63,820 bases of DNA from an uncultured Lachnospiraceae bacterium (GTDB taxonomy: Bacteria > Bacillota > Clostridia > Lachnospirales > Lachnospiraceae), in contig CAJTXA010000017.1 in assembly GCA_910579865.1 (NCBI GenBank), forward strand, positions 1 to 63,820, given 5' to 3'. The notes beneath the pieces were generated by a model that was not told the DNA's origin, made no database searches, and saw nothing but the letters and a program-made list of their open reading frames with translations. This document shows, piece after piece, positions 19,135-27,743 of the stretch. Every line of letters starts with the position of its first letter. Within the stretch, counting starts at the first letter, position 1. The position numbers and the translations under genes are program-made.

Positions 19135-19794
19135 TGATTCACAATGATTGTAAATTCTTATTTAGAACATTAACAAATTCCTATTTGCAGGGGAGGTGGA
19201 AAAAAGCATTGTTACGCTTTAGGGAATTTTGAATACTTATTTTATAAGGTAAAAATGATGATTGTGACATCTTGTACCATTATCATCAAAATATAGATAT
19301 TATGGCGATAAAACCCCTTAAAAAGCAATCAAATACTTAACGATTATGTTATACTTATAGAATGGAAGGCAAAATATAAAAATCGTCCAGCTATGATGGA
19401 TGAATTACGGAAATTATGATTTTTGAGGTTTTTATAGATAAAAATGCAAATAATAATGAGTGGAGAAAAAAGCATAACAAATTGGAATTTCAAAACTACG
19501 ATTTTATAAGTGGTTACTACCACTCATAGGGTGCTAATAAAATTCTCCAAAACGCTTAAAAATAAAGGATTTATCGCAATGTGTCTGCCTTATCCCTTTA
19601 TACGGTTTCACACAAGTTTACTCTTTCCCTGACTGCTTATAAGGGCAAATTCAAGGGTAAGAAAATCTCATAATAAGATATAACAGAGTGTGGCAATCGG
19701 AGAACTGTGATGTATGTGTGAAGTGGTATACTAAAACTGAACATTGCTGTAACTCAGGATTATGAGTGATACATCAGTCCAAGAAATGGTACAC
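19135..19794 (+). other. decayed intergenic region
   Basis: No intact gene. The second copy of the SWIM 3' end is here, followed by a 37-codon frame (19416-19529, start MIFEVFIDKNANNNEW), which looks like the beginning of a gene formerly coupled to the SWIM gene. The rest has stops in every frame and no recognisable motif. Confidence 0.5.
19360..19454 (+). repeat. imperfect direct repeat, copy 2 (SWIM gene 3' end)
   Basis: This is a degenerate copy of 16563-16657. Translation still gives KYKNRPAMMDELRKL, the exact C terminus of the SWIM protein, followed by an ATGA start overlap. The distance between copies is about 2.8 kb. Confidence 0.8.
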
Positions 19795-20071
19795 AGATAA
19801 GAATATAGATCAGATTCTTATAAATGAGGGACGATATTTAGCTAATAAAAAGTTTACAGATAGAATTGTATATAAAGAAATTTTTTGGAATGAGGTAAAT
19901 AGTAATGAGTTCGAAAGTTTTCAAAATATCGCCTAATACTATATTTTGAATTTTTATGGAATTGGAAAAAGTAGTTTGCAAAAAGAACTTTGTCATGTAA
20001 TGGATATAAACCATTCAGATATTATTTATTCATGTGTAGATTTTGCTCAAAAAGGGATAGTGAAAAGAACA
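19795..20071 (+). pseudogene. STAND/AAA NTPase N-terminal remnant
   Basis: One frame reads DKNIDQILINEGRYLANKKF, then TDRIVYKEIFWNEV, a stop at the TAA near 19934, then ILNFYGIGKSSLQKELC. It matches the start of STAND-type NTPases in which an FTDR...AFW segment precedes a P-loop of the form YGxGGIGKSSL. Here the P-loop has lost three residues (YGIGKSSL) and the frame ends soon after at VKRT. Proteins of this type include Avs-like and other phage sensors, so this is probably a dead defence gene. Confidence 0.55.
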
Positions 20072-20408
20072 TAAAATTTACATTATAGGACAGATCTGTT
20101 TTCCTTAACATATAATCAATTTAAATTAACAAAACAATCCATAAACGAAAGCTTTAAAAATTTTAAAAGGAAAAAAAGAAAAAGATCTCCTTCTAGCGAA
20201 TCTTGCTTATGGAACAATAACAGGCATGGAACATTGTCTAAAAATGCGTTTATTGAAAAACAAAAGATTATCCGACGGCAACTTTGTCAATTTTCCTAAA
20301 GTTGGTGCATATAGGAAGCAGACCAGTCTTCATTGTCATTATAAAAAGTAAAAGTGATATAATCAGATGTATTGTTATATAGTACCAAACGATTGATAGG
20401 AGGAATGT

Positions 20409-20517
20409 AGATATCAAAACAAAAATTGGTTATTATAGCAGGTTCTCCCTGTGTAGGGAAAACAACAATGATACAAAAACTTTTTACTTCTTATGAAAAT
20501 GAGTGTTCTTTTTGATT
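20409..20517 (+). pseudogene. P-loop kinase-like N-terminal fragment
   Basis: The frame reads KLVIIAGSPCVGKTTMIQKL, then FTSYENECSF and a stop. The GSPCVGKTT P-loop is that of small AAA/kinase-like proteins related to chloramphenicol phosphotransferase. An AGGAGG motif lies shortly upstream, but there is no proper start codon in frame (GTAGAT follows), and all downstream sequence of the domain is absent. It is the first about 35 codons of a lost gene, cut where the convergent GNAT gene begins. Confidence 0.5.
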
Positions 20518-20533
20518 GACAAAGAGGAGATAA

Positions 20534-20986
20534 TTAAAGCTGTTTTTCCATAACATAATTTATCAATGAGATATTTGACCTAACTACTTGTTGTTCTTTA
20601 ATTATTTTATATCCTCTGTGAAGAAAGAATGGTTTTGCAGTGATGGAAGCATGTGTGGTTATTTTATTTACTTGAAAGGCATGTTCTAGTTTATCACAAA
20701 TAGTGGTAGCAATCCCTTGCCTTTGATAGTCTTTGTGAACATATAGCCTGTCAAGATAGCCTGTTTTGTCAATATCGCCAAATCCTGCTATGATGCCGTT
20801 TTTTATAGCAACAAGCGAAAAATGATCAGATAGAGATAGATTCCATTTTTCTATATCCATATTGCCAGTTGTCCATGCGTTTAATTGTTCGTTTGTATAG
20901 TCTTTCGCATTTATGGAATGAACAGTTTGATAAAATATCTCTATTAAATGTTTACAGTCCGAGGGTATATATTTTCTAATGATCAC
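20534..20986 (-). CDS. GNAT-family N-acetyltransferase
   Basis: The 150-residue product has a full GNAT core: MIIRKYIPSDCKHLIEIFYQ at the start, then LDRLYVHKDYQRQGIATTIC for acetyl-CoA binding, and a C-terminal FLHRGYKIIKEQQV. It resembles the YafP-type branch (N-terminal TVHSINAKDYTNEQLNAW). It is the first minus-strand gene in the window, and the fragment on the other strand ends only about 20 bp away. The acceptor is unknown. Confidence 0.85.
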   Translation of the reverse strand: MIIRKYIPSDCKHLIEIFYQTVHSINAKDYTNEQLNAWTTGNMDIEKWNLSLSDHFSLVAIKNGIIAGFGDIDKTGYLDRLYVHKDYQRQGIATTICDKLEHAFQVNKITTHASITAKPFFLHRGYKIIKEQQVVRSNISLINYVMEKQL

Positions 20987-21106
20987 GTTTTATTTCACCT
21001 GCCAATCTGATTTGGTTAGTCTAGTAGTTTGTTTTTGAACAAGTCCGACATAGCTGTCAATGTTGAGTATGTTAAGAACTTGTAGCGCAACATCAAGAGC
21101 CTCGTA

Positions 21107-21181
21107 TTATGCCAAACGTACACTCCATTTAAGAAATCCAATAAGCATACTAAGATGTTTCTGTGTCATGCTTTTTGCCAT
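21107..21181 (-). other. short degenerate minus-strand coding remnant
   Basis: Reading leftwards, an ATG frame gives AKSMTQKHLSMLIGFLKWSV, then a stop. Continuing past the stop gives further protein-like text (EALDVALQVLNILNIDSYVG) to about 21020. This looks like a short dead gene between the transglutaminase-like gene and the GNAT gene. No family is recognised. Confidence 0.3.
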
Positions 21182-21185
21182 AATG

Positions 21186-22094
21186 TTATCCAAAAGTATC
21201 ATAGTAAATATTCTGTGTATTATTTGTTAAAATGGATAGTTTCTCATTTGTAGCCCACAGATGTTCTAGTTGTTCTATATTTTTGTCAGGTTCGTTCAGC
21301 AATTCTGCCAAATGATCAAGTTCACATAATTCATTTTCATTCAATGCCTGTATTCCATTACGAAGGTATAAGGGTTGATAGGAGTAAAAAATCTCATTAT
21401 TCATCAATGCATGAAAATCCATAAACAAATATTCACACACTCCTTCTAGAAGAGTTGATGAAAATAAGTCTAATTTTTTATTTAGGGTATTTTTTCTCAA
21501 ACCAAGCCATGCCTCTGAAGCAGTAACAAACTTTCGGCGTGGTAAATCAAATTGACTATAACCAAAACGCTGTTCGTATTCATAATAGCCGTCAACATCT
21601 ACCAAAATCCATCTGTTTTTATCAAAATCCCAATACTCATTCACCCAATGTTCCATGTAGCTATCACCTGTATCACCAAAATCCATAAATCCAGCTCTTG
21701 AACGGCAGGGAATTCCTTTTGCTTTCAAAATTGCACTGAATAATACTGATGCCTGCCGACAGGATACAGTAATTCTTTTTGATACATTTCTGCCTTTTGT
21801 AAATCCCGTTTCATCGAGACGTAAAATGCCGGCTATCATTGATACAGCAGTGATATATAATTCATCTTCATTTTTAAAACGATATTTTGGGTAGGATGTA
21901 AACTTTCCAAAATAAGTATCTTCTAAATAAGAAGATGGCTCTGTAAAATACATAGAAGGATGAGTGATTTGATCACAAACCATCATTCCTATGGAAGGTA
22001 TATCATCTGGTAGTGATAATATAAATTCTTTATACATTCCTACATAAGTATAAACGCTAGTTTTTAAATAACGCTGATATATTTTTTCATTCAT
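21186..22094 (-). CDS. transglutaminase-like domain protein
   Basis: The 302-residue cytoplasmic-looking protein has the Cys-His-Asp arrangement of transglutaminase/protease folds: Cys112 in VSCRQASVLFSAIL, His149 in YMEHWVNEYWD, and Asp166 or Asp168 in ILVDVDGY. No signal peptide or membrane segment is visible. A clear AGGAGG lies upstream on the minus strand. The C-terminal third (FMDFHALMNNEIFYSYQPLY and on) is family specific. Such proteins may act as peptidases or amide hydrolases; the substrate is unknown. Confidence 0.75.
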   Translation of the reverse strand: MNEKIYQRYLKTSVYTYVGMYKEFILSLPDDIPSIGMMVCDQITHPSMYFTEPSSYLEDTYFGKFTSYPKYRFKNEDELYITAVSMIAGILRLDETGFTKGRNVSKRITVSCRQASVLFSAILKAKGIPCRSRAGFMDFGDTGDSYMEHWVNEYWDFDKNRWILVDVDGYYEYEQRFGYSQFDLPRRKFVTASEAWLGLRKNTLNKKLDLFSSTLLEGVCEYLFMDFHALMNNEIFYSYQPLYLRNGIQALNENELCELDHLAELLNEPDKNIEQLEHLWATNEKLSILTNNTQNIYYDTFG

Positions 22095-22636
22095 AAGACT
22101 TTTTATCCTCCTAATATTTTTAGAACCAGATATTCACTTCGATTAAATGTTATCAAAATAAAAAAATTATGTCAATGAAAAAAGTATTTATTATTATCTA
22201 GAATACTTTGCTTAATAATATCTAAATCCTTAGATGAAAAAGCTATTGAATTGGAATATATACATCTATAATAAAGATATGAAATGCCAGTTAATAGATG
22301 GTAAAGTAAACTTATGGCTCAAACAAACTAATTTTCAGAGTGGATAGGTGACAAAAACAGATTAACGAGTTGGCAGATAAGTTCATAACACAGAATGATA
22401 CCATAGACTGATTATAAGGAAAAGTGTTATTTAGGTAGGAAATAGGTGCAGTTAATAGTAAGTTTAGAGGTAGCAGAACAGGCAGAAGGAGTGAATAATA
22501 GGATTGAGAGGTTATTAGAGCGATAAGAAATGTGGAGAATGTGATTGTTATGTTTTATATTTTATAGTAGTAAATAAAGAATGAAAATGATATAATTAAA
22601 TTGATAATGAGAATTTGCATAGGAGATATTTTGTAC
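22095..22636. other. intergenic region, no intact gene
   Basis: This is an AT-rich stretch between divergent genes, expected to hold promoters for both. Short coding-like scraps are visible on the plus strand (QINELADKFITQNDTID near 22355; AEQAEGVNNRIERLLER near 22475), which suggest a dead mobile-element gene, but nothing can be named. Confidence 0.35.
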
Positions 22637-22846
22637 ATGGAAAAGTACGTTATTTATAGACATATAGGTAAATCAAATAATGGTTGGGGAAAAGAATTAA
22701 ATTTGATTTCATGGAATGATAGAGAGCCTGTTTATGATATAAGGACATGGAATGAAAATCATACAAAATATGGAAAGGGTATTACAATTACATTAAAACA
22801 AATGACAATATTAAAAGAATTGTTAAGAGAAATTGATCTGCTTTAG
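22637..22846 (+). CDS. YdbC/PC4-family DNA-binding protein
   Basis: The 69-residue protein fits the bacterial YdbC branch of the PC4 (transcriptional coactivator p15) fold, which binds single-stranded DNA as a dimer: a start MEKYVIYRHIGKSNNGWGKE, then LNLISWNDREPVYDIRTWNE and KYGKGITITLKQ. The ATG at 22637 is chosen because AGGAGAT lies nine bases upstream. Upstream codons in the same frame belong to the leader. PC4-like proteins are often found in mobile elements and near phage genes. Confidence 0.75.
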   Translation: MEKYVIYRHIGKSNNGWGKELNLISWNDREPVYDIRTWNENHTKYGKGITITLKQMTILKELLREIDLL

Positions 22847-22891
22847 ATAAAAGATAACTAATATAGAAAATTGAAGAAAATAAGGTGTCAG

Positions 22892-23191
22892 ATGGTAACA
22901 TATGATTTTGAAGTTATAAAAACTCTACTACAAAAGAGTATAGAAAATGGATGCGAAGCAGAACTGATATTATATATAAATAATACAGAATATATGATTA
23001 TTATTTACGATGACCATTGTTCTTTTCAAAGATGTGGTTATGAAGATGGAAGTGGCGAATATGATTTTTCATCTTTGGATGAATTATATGTAACAGAGCA
23101 AGTTGATGGGATTATTTTGAAAAGGGATTGGGGGAAAATAGAATATTTTGATTATCTTCCTGTTAAAACAAAAATGATAACTTTGTTTTGA
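22892..23191 (+). CDS. hypothetical protein, 99 aa
   Basis: I do not recognise a family. The ATG at 22892 follows AAGGTG; a TTG at 22871 is less likely. The product is acidic with a predicted alpha-beta mix (MVTYDFEVIKTLLQ..., IIIYDDHCSFQRCGYEDGSG). It lies 45 bp after the PC4-like gene on the same strand, so the two may be co-transcribed. Confidence 0.55.
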   Translation: MVTYDFEVIKTLLQKSIENGCEAELILYINNTEYMIIIYDDHCSFQRCGYEDGSGEYDFSSLDELYVTEQVDGIILKRDWGKIEYFDYLPVKTKMITLF

Positions 23192-23458
23192 CTAATTTAT
23201 TGTAGAGAGTGTATAGTAAAAAATATGAATGGCTATATTTTAGAGATAGAAATTAAGGGGTTGAAAGGATGTTAAGAACAAAAAATTATTAATTTGCTAT
23301 ATTTTTGAGTAAGAATATATAAATTTATTTTATGATAGGATGAAGCAAAGTTTTTACAACAAAATTTTTCTATTATTATTAGAAGTCATTTTGAATAGAG
23401 TAGGTATTCATGATAAAATAAAAGTAATAAGTACAAGTTTATTTTTTAGGGAGTTTAT

Positions 23459-24073
23459 ATGGTAAAAAGATTTTATGATATTCCGTATTATACATTTTCA
23501 TTTTGGACAGATATGGCTGTTGTTTGCCCAAAGTGTAGTAAAGCAGGAGTAGTTTATTTTGATAAAGAGAAAAATATTGCATTTTTTCGATGTAAGTCTT
23601 GTTATACGCAAAAAGAAGTTTTCTTAGGTGAAAAATATGCTTTTGAGGTAATAAGTCAATGTACATCAACAGGAAAATATTTTCGGCTTTCTATATCAAA
23701 TGATAAAGTTCATGGACAAAAGATAAGAGTAAAGTGTCCTTATTGTGGAGAATCTATAATAGGAGATATTTCAAATATAAGAGAAAAACAATGTATTGTG
23801 TTTGAAAATATAAGACATGCAAAGGATCCATATTTTCACTATCCACTTTATTTTCAAGTAGGTTATAAAGGAAAAATAATATGGGCACTTAATAGGAAAC
23901 ATTTACAGTATCTAATAGATTATTTGTCAGCAGATATACGAACAGTACAAGCTGAGTTTTATAAAACCTATAAGACAATGTATTCTCAGTCTGACATGCT
24001 TCCAGCTTTTATGAAAACAGCAAAAAATAGAGATAAAATTGTTAAGTTATTACTTAAATTACAGGCAAAATAA
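23459..24073 (+). CDS. zinc-ribbon hypothetical protein, 204 aa
   Basis: Three paired-cysteine knuckles are visible: CPKC (from about residue 24), CKSC (about 46) and CPYC (about 93), consistent with zinc ribbons. The middle reads VFENIRHAKDPYFHYPLYFQ and the C terminus is basic and helical (MKTAKNRDKIVKLLLKLQAK). An AGGGAG site precedes the ATG. This type of protein, with TFIIB-like ribbons, occurs sporadically in Firmicutes; the function is not known to me. A nucleic-acid binding role is inferred from the ribbons and basic tail. Confidence 0.65.
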   Translation: MVKRFYDIPYYTFSFWTDMAVVCPKCSKAGVVYFDKEKNIAFFRCKSCYTQKEVFLGEKYAFEVISQCTSTGKYFRLSISNDKVHGQKIRVKCPYCGESIIGDISNIREKQCIVFENIRHAKDPYFHYPLYFQVGYKGKIIWALNRKHLQYLIDYLSADIRTVQAEFYKTYKTMYSQSDMLPAFMKTAKNRDKIVKLLLKLQAK

Positions 24074-24143
24074 CAAAAAATAAGAAAAATGAAAAGTATA
24101 AAATATTCCCAGTTTAAAGAAAATAACATATACTATTTAAGAA

Positions 24144-24905
24144 TTAAAAATATTTATTTATATCATATTGTTCAATAATCTTTTTTCCTAATAATGTAAT
24201 TGCCTGTTTTGGACATTTATTAATACAGCGATAACACATGGTACATTTATTTCCAGCGATAGCAATATTATTTACTAATTGAATATTTTTTATAGGACAT
24301 AATTGCTTACATAAACTGCACCCAATACATTTTTCAGGATTGATTTTTAACTTATTTGTATAGTTTTTAGTTTTGTTATAGAAATAAAGCCTTTGCCCTA
24401 ATAATCCGGCTGTATGATACCAGACTCCCAGTCCTTCTTGTGGTGGTTTTCCATTTTTGATTTGTAGAACTGTTTTGCAAATTTTTGCTTCTGCATTTCT
24501 TATTAATGCAAGATTTTTTTCATACTTTCGTTTTAAAACTTTTTCGTCACTAATATTGTCTGGCATTTTTAAGTGTAATCCACCAATTATAACAGCACCA
24601 TATTTTTGTAATAATCGTGCAAGAATTCCAGCCCCATCACCACTAAAAAGCCCCATTGTTGCAATAATAAAAATCTTTTTCTCTTTCCAAATCTGCTGGT
24701 TTGTAACAATATAATCATAGAGTATTTTTGGAATATTGCTAAATTGAACAGGATAGCTTATTACTATTTCCTGATTATTTTTAATATGGGAGATAGTTTC
24801 ATCTTGTTCTATAGAAAATACAAGACGATTATTGTTATATTCTTCTAAAAATTTAGAAATACAATATTTTGAATTACCTGTACCACTAAAGTATATTCCT
24901 ATCAT
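24144..24905 (-). CDS. EFR1-family flavodoxin-ferredoxin fusion protein
   Basis: The N-terminal half is a flavodoxin-like fold with the FMN loop IYFSGTGNSKYC. The C-terminal part has two 4Fe-4S clusters: CIGCSLCKQLCP and CTMCYRCINKCP. The 253-residue length is typical of EFR1 proteins of anaerobes, which transfer electrons in the cytosol to unidentified partners. A perfect AGGAGG precedes the ATG on the minus strand. It is convergent with the zinc-ribbon gene. Confidence 0.9.
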   Translation of the reverse strand: MIGIYFSGTGNSKYCISKFLEEYNNNRLVFSIEQDETISHIKNNQEIVISYPVQFSNIPKILYDYIVTNQQIWKEKKIFIIATMGLFSGDGAGILARLLQKYGAVIIGGLHLKMPDNISDEKVLKRKYEKNLALIRNAEAKICKTVLQIKNGKPPQEGLGVWYHTAGLLGQRLYFYNKTKNYTNKLKINPEKCIGCSLCKQLCPIKNIQLVNNIAIAGNKCTMCYRCINKCPKQAITLLGKKIIEQYDINKYF

Positions 24906-25581
24906 TATCTTCCTCCTAAATTTGTTTTATTATGAAAATATTTTTATGAACAGTTATAATTTTTAATCAAGTATATTCTATCATTTCTAATAATAATGTA
25001 ATAGTTTTTTTGAAAAATATATAATATTATAACACAAAATAGTTAGAAAATGGAAAATAAATGAAGAATTTTTAAAAGTAATAAACCAATTGAAATGAAA
25101 AGTTTTTTTGGAGTATTGATTCAGATGTAAAAATTTACAATATTATATAAAAGCATGTCCTTATTATTAAAATTATTAAAAGCTATATAATATTTATTAT
25201 TTTTCTGTAGTTTAGTTCAACTTTTATTATATATGATGAAAATGATTATGAATCAGTAGTAAATTATCTGGCATTTCGTTTTTTTAGCAAATCTGATTTT
25301 CCATAATCTTTTTCAGTAGAATTTGATCAATTTATTATAATTTAGACAAAATTGTTTACAGATAAAATTCAAATTTTAAAACTTTCCTAGGTACTAATTT
25401 CTTTTTCAACATACTTAGATTATAGAAATCAAAAGTTAGAAATAATTGTTAGAATATAAAAAAATATAACAAGGAAAATGTTTTGAAAAATCAAAAAAAA
25501 TATTGAAAATAAAAAATATTATGATAAAATTTTAGATAGATTTAATATAGTAAAAAATAGAGAGGAAAAGAAAAAAGATAA
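24906..25581. other. long AT-rich intergenic region
   Basis: About 675 bp with very high AT content and no credible reading frame on either strand. It separates the divergent EFR1 gene from the XRE-helicase-HNH module and is expected to contain both promoters. No terminator, repeat or RNA motif was recognised apart from the candidate promoter at its right edge. Confidence 0.5.
25503..25530 (+). promoter_or_regulatory. candidate promoter of the XRE-helicase-HNH module
   Basis: TTGAAA, a 16-bp spacer and TAAAAT resemble a sigma-A promoter about 50 bp before the XRE start. The surrounding AT richness makes chance matches common. Confidence 0.35.
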
Positions 25582-25800
25582 ATGAAAAGGGAACGAATCA
25601 AAGTAAATTATAAACCATTGTGGAAAATGATGATTGATAAAGATATTTCCAAAAGTGAGCTTAGAGAAAAAACAGGAATTGCACCAAGTACTTTTACAAA
25701 GATGTCAAACCAGGAATATGTGGCATTAGATGTATTAGTAAGAATATGTAGTGTTATGGATTGCGGGTTAGATGATGTTGTTGAAATAGAAAGGACTTGA
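25582..25800 (+). CDS. XRE/Cro-type helix-turn-helix regulator
   Basis: The 72-residue protein is a bare HTH domain: SKSELREKTGIAPSTFTKMS contains the recognition helix, followed by VALDVLVRICSVMDCGLDD. Regulators of this size often control restriction-modification and other defence genes and bind their own promoter. AGAGGAAAAG precedes the ATG. It is first in a same-strand cluster with the NERD-UvrD helicase and the HNH protein, and the hairpin at 25817-25841 between it and the helicase may tune expression of the latter. Confidence 0.85.
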   Translation: MKRERIKVNYKPLWKMMIDKDISKSELREKTGIAPSTFTKMSNQEYVALDVLVRICSVMDCGLDDVVEIERT

Positions 25801-25816
25801 AAACAAACATTAAATT

Positions 25817-25841
25817 TTTTCTAATAAAATAAATTAGAAAA
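25817..25841 (+). promoter_or_regulatory. 9-bp inverted repeat between regulator and helicase genes
   Basis: TTTTCTAAT, a 7-nt loop and ATTAGAAAA form a perfect hairpin just before the helicase ribosome binding site. There is no T-run after it, so an operator or mRNA-stability element is more likely than a terminator. Confidence 0.45.
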
Positions 25842-25866
25842 TTCAAAAGAAAAATAAGGAGAAGAG

Positions 25867-27732
25867 ATGGCTAAGTTTATTCCAAGTTTGGAAGAAATTA
25901 AAAATAATAAAATGGAAAAGCCAACTGAAGGAGAGTGGATTTTTTTACAAAAACTGCAAGATTTAAGTGATAATTATACAATTTATTTTCAACCATATAT
26001 TAATATCGCACATCCAGATATCGTAATTGTAGCAAAGGAATGTGGCGTAATGATTATTGAGGTAAAGGATTGGAATTTGGGAGCATATGAGTTTTTAGCT
26101 GAATCAAATTCGTTTGGTACAATACAAGAAAAAAGGGGACATAACAGAGTTAGAAATCCTTTTGAGCAGGTACAATCATACAAGGATGAGTTATATAATT
26201 TGTTCTGTCCAGCTTTATTTTTGGGAAAGATGGAAAATAAAAAAGTATATGGAGTAATTTGTTCATCTATATTTTATTATAAGGCAACAGAGATAGAGAT
26301 TAAAACTTTTTTTAAACAAAATAAGAACGAATGGAACTATATTACATTTTGGGGAGCAGATTCTAAGTATATAGTAAATGATATTAAAAGAAGATTAAGA
26401 AAAAATGTTTTTTTTACAAATGAAATATACTGGCAGATAAGTGCTCTTTTTAAGCCATCGTTAGAAAGAATTGAACAGGCAAAACCATTTTGTTTATCAG
26501 AGGAACAAAAGAAGTTTACAATTAGCGAAAGTAATAAAAGACAAAAGATAAAAGGAGTAGCTGGTTCAGGAAAAACGTTAGTGCTTGCACAAAGAGCAGT
26601 AAATTGTTTTCAAAGGACAAAAACACCTGTTTTAATTATTATTTTTAATATTACCTTACAATATTATATTAGAGATAAAATAGCGCAAATTACAAGAGAT
26701 TTTACCTCTAATCAAAGAAAACAATTTCATATTATTCCAATTTTTGATTTTGTGAAACAAATGTTGGAATTAAATGGTATTGATTATAAAAAAGAATACA
26801 GAGTTCCTCCAAAAGAATTAATTAGATTAAGATTTGATACTCTTGAAAAAAATAAAGATAAAATTTTTGTCAAATATCGTACAATATTAATTGATGAAGT
26901 ACAAGATTTTGAATATGAATGGCTGGATAGGATAGAGAAATTGTTTTTATATAAACAAGGGGAATTTGTCTTATTTGGAGATGAAAAACAAAATATTTAT
27001 AATCTTGAATTGGATAAAAATAGCCTTCCTCGTACAAAAATACAGGGTCCGTGGTTAAAGCTGAAAGAAAGCTATCGTCTAACAAAAAGGAATGCAGAAA
27101 TTGCTTTACAATTTCAAAAGGAATTTTTTTCTAAAAAATACGAAGAGATTGATGTAAAGTATATACAAATAAGTATTTTTGATCTATTCATAAAACAAGA
27201 AACAAGGTATTATGATATATCTCATTTTAACAGTGAGCAATTAGGAAGAGAAATTACTGAAATAGTGGAATGTTTTCGAACCGAAGAAAAAGCAGTATCA
27301 CCAAATGATATTTGTATTTTATCTTCAAAATATGAAATTTTGCGAGAAATAGAATTTATATTTAGAAATGAAAAACAAATGAAAACAACTACTATTTGTG
27401 AAACAAAGGAAGAGTATAATAAAATTTGTGAATTAGAGCCAAATTTAGAAAGACAAAGAGAGGAATTAGAAAAATTTCGTAGAATGAAGAAATATGCATT
27501 TCAGATGAATGAGGGTGTGATGAAATTATGTACGATTCATTCTTTTAAAGGTTGGGAAATGAATACTATTTTTTTTATTTTAGGAGAAAAAGATGATAGA
27601 GAAAATAATGATGAATTAATCTATACAGCAATTACCCGTGCAAAGAAAAATTTGGTAATTATCAATTACAAGAATAATAGATATAAAAATTTCTTTGAGA
27701 AAAATATTGGTATTTCCTATACAAATGAGTAG
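25867..27732 (+). CDS. NERD nuclease-domain UvrD/REP-type helicase
   Basis: The 621-residue protein fuses two activities. Residues 15-115 are a NERD (nuclease-related) domain with the PD-ExK-like residues Asp51 (HPDIVIVA) and Glu65/Lys67 (IIEVKDW). Residues about 205-610 are a UvrD-type superfamily 1 helicase: Walker A GVAGSGKT (230-237), Walker B LIDEVQDFE, the Q-R motif LKESYRLTKRN, and the late motifs CTIHSFKGWEMN and YTAITRAKKNLVI. An AAGGAGAAGAG site precedes the ATG. It shares strand and close spacing with the XRE regulator and the HNH gene (11-bp gap), implying a nuclease-helicase system, probably aimed at foreign DNA; that purpose is inferred. Confidence 0.85.
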   Translation: MAKFIPSLEEIKNNKMEKPTEGEWIFLQKLQDLSDNYTIYFQPYINIAHPDIVIVAKECGVMIIEVKDWNLGAYEFLAESNSFGTIQEKRGHNRVRNPFEQVQSYKDELYNLFCPALFLGKMENKKVYGVICSSIFYYKATEIEIKTFFKQNKNEWNYITFWGADSKYIVNDIKRRLRKNVFFTNEIYWQISALFKPSLERIEQAKPFCLSEEQKKFTISESNKRQKIKGVAGSGKTLVLAQRAVNCFQRTKTPVLIIIFNITLQYYIRDKIAQITRDFTSNQRKQFHIIPIFDFVKQMLELNGIDYKKEYRVPPKELIRLRFDTLEKNKDKIFVKYRTILIDEVQDFEYEWLDRIEKLFLYKQGEFVLFGDEKQNIYNLELDKNSLPRTKIQGPWLKLKESYRLTKRNAEIALQFQKEFFSKKYEEIDVKYIQISIFDLFIKQETRYYDISHFNSEQLGREITEIVECFRTEEKAVSPNDICILSSKYEILREIEFIFRNEKQMKTTTICETKEEYNKICELEPNLERQREELEKFRRMKKYAFQMNEGVMKLCTIHSFKGWEMNTIFFILGEKDDRENNDELIYTAITRAKKNLVIINYKNNRYKNFFEKNIGISYTNE

Positions 27733-27743
27733 GGGGTGAAGGT

